Source of the DNA: Bryobacter sp.
GTDB lineage: Bacteria; Acidobacteriota; Terriglobia; Bryobacterales; Bryobacteraceae
NCBI GenBank assembly: GCA_022843625.1
Contig: JALHNH010000001.1
Location: 248,001 to 312,000 of the forward strand
DNA: 64,000 nucleotides
Direction: 5' to 3'
Part shown: positions 61,209 through 64,000 of the stretch, one piece after another
How the letters are laid out: each line of letters opens with the position of its first letter
Numbering within the stretch: the first letter of the stretch is position 1
Position numbers and translations under genes: made by a program
Notes under the pieces: model-generated
What the model saw: the letters and a program-made list of their open reading frames with translations, nothing else
Database searches by the model: none
What the model was told of the DNA's origin: nothing

Positions 61209-61988
61209 TTATTCGGGGATCTCTGACCGGTTTGACTCGTGCCAGTTGTGAAGAAAGTACCACTCGAGAAACATTCCAATGAAGAAGAATAAGAAGCCGA
61301 GCGAAGAGGCGGCGAGGACGAGGGCGAAGAGATAGTCTGTTTCGAGCTGGCCACTGGCATAGAGGATGGAATAGCCGAGACCGCCTTCTCCAACGCGGCT
61401 TGAGCCGGCAAAGAGTTCTCCGGTGATTGCTCCGATGACAGAGATTCCGGCCGAAATTCTAACACCTACGAAGAGGTTGGGAAGCGCATTTGGCAGGCGG
61501 AGTTTGAAAAGGATTTGCGAGGCGGTGGCGTTATGCATCAGGAATAGATGCAGGAGGTTCTCTTCGACGCTGATCAGGCCCTGGGTGGTGTTGGCAATGA
61601 TGGGTGGCAGGCAGATGATGAAGGCGACGAGTGCCACCGAGGTGACACCGCTGCCTGCCCACATCAGGATTAGCGGGGCGATGGCGACGATTGGTACGGT
61701 TTGAAGAAGGATGGTGTAGGGAAAGAGGAGGCGGCGGAGCCCTCGCCACTGAGCGAAGACGAGAGAGATTGCAACGCCGGCGAAGATGCTGGCGGCGAGG
61801 CCGAGTGCTGCGGCCTGAGTGGTGAGCCAGAGGGAGTGTACGAGGGTGTCGAAACGATGGATTACGGCATTGCCAACGATGAGCGGGCCGGGCAGCATGT
61901 AGGGCGGTACGTGGAAAAGTGAGACGGCCATCTGCCAGATCGCCAGAAAGCCGGCAAGAACAAGGAGATTGTTGATAGCTAGCTTCAT
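61209..61988 (-). CDS. ABC transporter permease (SsuC/TauC type)
   Basis: 259 residues and six membrane segments, with the EAA-like loop (MHNATASQILFKLRLPNALP) before LFVGVRISAGISVIGAI, matching the SsuC/TauC/NMT1-associated importer permeases. It overlaps the ATPase gene by ATGA. These transporters import taurine, alkanesulfonates, nitrate or thiamine precursors; the substrate-binding protein is not within the window. Confidence 0.93.
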   Translation of the reverse strand: MKLAINNLLVLAGFLAIWQMAVSLFHVPPYMLPGPLIVGNAVIHRFDTLVHSLWLTTQAAALGLAASIFAGVAISLVFAQWRGLRRLLFPYTILLQTVPIVAIAPLILMWAGSGVTSVALVAFIICLPPIIANTTQGLISVEENLLHLFLMHNATASQILFKLRLPNALPNLFVGVRISAGISVIGAITGELFAGSSRVGEGGLGYSILYASGQLETDYLFALVLAASSLGFLFFFIGMFLEWYFLHNWHESNRSEIPE

Positions 61989-62761
61989 TCGATTTCGCCT
62001 GTGGAAGTTTGAACCGACCGGAGGAGCCGGGATACGCTGGCTACTTGGTCTTCATAGGCTTTTGAGGTGCGGGTTTCTGCGGTTCTGGGCCAGGGTAAAT
62101 CAATCGGTACGATGTGGGAGATACGCCCGGGATGTGGAGCGAGGATGACTATGCGTGTCGATAGGAATACGGCTTCGGCTACGGAGTGGGTTACGAAGAG
62201 AACTGTCCATAGTTGTTCGATGTAGAGGCGGAGGAGTTCTTCGTTGAGTCGGTCGCGGCTCATCTCGTCGAGGGCGGCGAAGGGTTCGTCGAGCAAGAGG
62301 ATCCTGGGACGACTGACGAGTGCTCGGGCGATGGAGACTCGCATTTTCATGCCGCCGGAGAGTTGTCTTGGGTATCGCTGCGCGACGTGAATGAGTCCCA
62401 CTAGCTCGAGCATTTTGGAAACTGTTTTTTGTCTTGCTGCAAGGGGGACGTGCTCGAGTTCAAGACCGAGGCCGACGTTTTCTTCGACCGTTCGCCAAGG
62501 CAGAAGTGTGGCGTCCTGAAAGATGAAGCTGATGAGATCTCGCGCATCCATTGGGGTGATGCCGTTGACGGTGACGGTGCCGGAACTGGGAGCGGTGAGG
62601 CCTGAGACAATGCGGAGCAAGGTGGACTTTCCGCAACCGGAGGGGCCAAGAAGGGATACGAATTCACCTTTGTCTACGTTAAGAGTTATGTCCTGGAGGG
62701 CAAGTGCGCCAGTGCGAAACTGCTTCACAACCGCGTCGATTGTGATTTCTGGATTCACCAT
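61985..62761 (-). CDS. ABC transporter ATP-binding protein (SsuB/TauB type)
   Basis: 258 residues from ATG 62761; the frame to 62848 is inside the CocE gene. AAGGCG lies eight bases upstream. Walker A LLGPSGCGKSTLLR, signature LSGGMKMRVSIARAL, Walker B RILLLDEPFAALDE, and the H-loop FVTHSVAEAVFL are complete. The order ATPase then permease is typical of this family. It overlaps the end of the CocE-type gene by seven bases, so the three genes form one transcript. Confidence 0.94.
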   Translation of the reverse strand: MVNPEITIDAVVKQFRTGALALQDITLNVDKGEFVSLLGPSGCGKSTLLRIVSGLTAPSSGTVTVNGITPMDARDLISFIFQDATLLPWRTVEENVGLGLELEHVPLAARQKTVSKMLELVGLIHVAQRYPRQLSGGMKMRVSIARALVSRPRILLLDEPFAALDEMSRDRLNEELLRLYIEQLWTVLFVTHSVAEAVFLSTRIVILAPHPGRISHIVPIDLPWPRTAETRTSKAYEDQVASVSRLLRSVQTSTGEIE

Positions 62762-64000
62762 GGATTTGCGCCTTCGATTGGCAGGTGGATCGCAGAGGGA
62801 TGTTCCGGGGAGTGGGCAATTTGCTGGGTAGAGCGTTGCCAATTCCAATTGTCGGCTTGCGCGGGCGGGACGCTGCTCGAGGGGTTGCGATCGTAGAGCG
62901 GGAAAGCGGAAGAGGCGATTTCGAGACGAAGAGATTCACCTGGAGACAGGACGATTGAGGTTGGTTCGAGGGTGAATTGCCAGGAGTGGATTGTGTCCGG
63001 TTGGTAAGTAGTTTTGGAGAAGAGCCAGGACGCACGGGCGATGCCAATGCAAATGAACTCAGCTTTGCCAGAGGGGGTGATGCGAAGGAGCCTGGCTGTG
63101 AGGTCGGCATTGGGAGCGGAGGTGGCGGCGTATAGAGTGACGGTGGGTTGACCGAAGAGGTGGGCTCGAGTCTTTAGAGCGGGTGTTGTGTAGACAAGCA
63201 GGTTGTTGCCGTGTTCGGATGCGGGCTGGTCCAATACAGGAACTTCCGGGTCGTAGACGAAGACGTCTCGGGGCTCTTCGAATGTTGGGGGATTCGGAGT
63301 AATGCTGCCCACGCCATTGCCAGAGCTATGAAGATACAAGGTTAATGGTTTTGCCGTTGGCCATTCATCCGCTGCGTGCCAGTTGTTTTCGCCCAGCGCG
63401 AAGTGTCTGATTCGTGGTTCATCTTTGAAGTCTTCCGTGCTTTTAAGCCAGTGATTGAACCAGCGGAGTAAGTGAAGGTCTGTATCGAATCCGCCAGCAG
63501 GAATCCAGGGAATGTGCACCCAAGGGCCTGCTAGCAGGTATTGGTTGTCGCGTGCGAATGTTGTGGCGGCGTTATTGCGTAGGGCAAGATAGCCGGAGAT
63601 GGAGCCTTCAAGGTATGTGTCGTACCAACCTGAAATGTGAAGTGCAGGAATCTCAATCTGCTGGACGTCGGTGCTGATTTCATTCCAGTAGGGATCGTTG
63701 GGGTTTGGGTGGCCGAACCAGTCACGGACATACGAGGGGAGATCCGGATCTGCGATGGCTGGGTGATCTCCGTAGGGTACGATGTGTGTCTGAGCGCGCA
63801 GGTTCGACCATGCGGATTCCAAGCGATCGCTTGCGTTGCGCAGGCCCAGGCGGCGTGAGTCTTCGCGGAGCATCTGGATGCCCCAACCGAGAGAGGAGGC
63901 GAGTCGGAGAGCTCCCTGGTGGTAGAACCAGCCGTGATAGAGATCGGTGGCAGTCATGTGTGGGGCGATGCAGACGAGGCCTTTGGGCTTCTCCGCTGCA
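62755..64000 (-). CDS. CocE/NonD family hydrolase, N-terminus cut by window edge
   Basis: The frame is open from the right edge at 64000 to the stop at 62755 (about 414 codons), so the N-terminus with the nucleophile Ser is missing. The visible part has HISGWYDTYLEGS (catalytic Asp), LLAGPWVHIPWIPAGG (catalytic His) and a C-terminal jelly-roll (residues ~200 onward). The family hydrolyses X-Pro dipeptides, cocaine-like esters or acyl-amide antibiotics. The ABC genes directly downstream suggest uptake of its product. Confidence 0.9.
   Translation of the reverse strand, partial: AAEKPKGLVCIAPHMTATDLYHGWFYHQGALRLASSLGWGIQMLREDSRRLGLRNASDRLESAWSNLRAQTHIVPYGDHPAIADPDLPSYVRDWFGHPNPNDPYWNEISTDVQQIEIPALHISGWYDTYLEGSISGYLALRNNAATTFARDNQYLLAGPWVHIPWIPAGGFDTDLHLLRWFNHWLKSTEDFKDEPRIRHFALGENNWHAADEWPTAKPLTLYLHSSGNGVGSITPNPPTFEEPRDVFVYDPEVPVLDQPASEHGNNLLVYTTPALKTRAHLFGQPTVTLYAATSAPNADLTARLLRITPSGKAEFICIGIARASWLFSKTTYQPDTIHSWQFTLEPTSIVLSPGESLRLEIASSAFPLYDRNPSSSVPPAQADNWNWQRSTQQIAHSPEHPSAIHLPIEGANPW

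Overview
The window looks like a chromosomal segment from an acidobacterium of the Bryobacteraceae/Solibacteraceae type. This is an inference from gene content: an 805-residue tandem-FtsX (ADOP-type) permease, paired DUF1549/DUF1553 and DUF1501 genes, an M81 (MlrC-like) protein, PEP-CTERM proteins including two DUF3494 ice-binding-type proteins, futalosine-pathway menaquinone genes and many Tat- or Sec-exported enzymes. There are no rRNA or tRNA genes, no CRISPR array and no intact mobile element.

Layout. 1-5.3 kb (minus): a carotenoid operon crtE-crtI-crtB followed by a molybdopterin oxidoreductase and an acyltransferase cut by the left edge, with a perfect inverted repeat in its control region. 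5.3-11.1 kb (mostly plus): comM, a DUF2007 protein, a serine hydrolase, a MoxR ATPase and a Tat-exported dienelactone hydrolase, with short minus-strand genes between them. 11.1-15.4 kb (minus): an SSS transporter, aldo/keto reductase, alpha/beta hydrolase and ankyrin-type protein in one close-packed run. 15.9-18.3 kb: the ADOP permease. 18.5-22.7 kb (minus): a PEP-CTERM protein, a gene-poor stretch with a LysR-like remnant, and three related exported proteins in tandem. 22.8-30.4 kb (plus): mqnA-mqnC-small ORF-POT transporter-DUF1549/1553-DUF1501.

30.4-34.4 kb (minus): an M81 protein, then DAHP synthase, a membrane protein and a PfkB kinase. Between M81 and DAHP synthase lies an unlisted 27-codon ORF encoding the run FWYWY, followed by competing hairpins and a terminator. 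This is a textbook aromatic amino acid attenuator and the strongest regulatory discovery here. 34.5-35.5 kb: a decayed microbial rhodopsin (frameshift plus loss of helices C-E) fused to the C-terminal remnant of an IS1380-type transposase. 35.8-38 kb: a K+-independent proton-pumping pyrophosphatase.

38-43.6 kb: a C39-like protease, DinB protein, HD-GYP response regulator, CNNM-like membrane protein, GH88 enzyme and lipoprotein. 43.6-51.3 kb (mostly plus): YCII-ECF sigma pair, family-5 uracil-DNA glycosylase, glutaminyl cyclase, alkyltransferase-like protein, a second DUF1549/1553-DUF1501 pair and TenA. 51.3-58.4 kb: GT-C membrane protein, DPP IV-type peptidase, beta-CASP nuclease and a double-MBL exported protein. 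58.4-60.2 kb: two ice-binding-type PEP-CTERM proteins. 60.4-64 kb (minus): DUF3891 protein, ABC permease, ABC ATPase and a CocE-type hydrolase running off the right edge.

The plus strand is C-rich on the left and G-rich on the right whichever strand is coding, with the switch at about 26-37 kb. That suggests a replication origin or an inversion boundary. Several genes have a TANNNT box exactly seven bases before the start codon, which suggests leaderless transcription.
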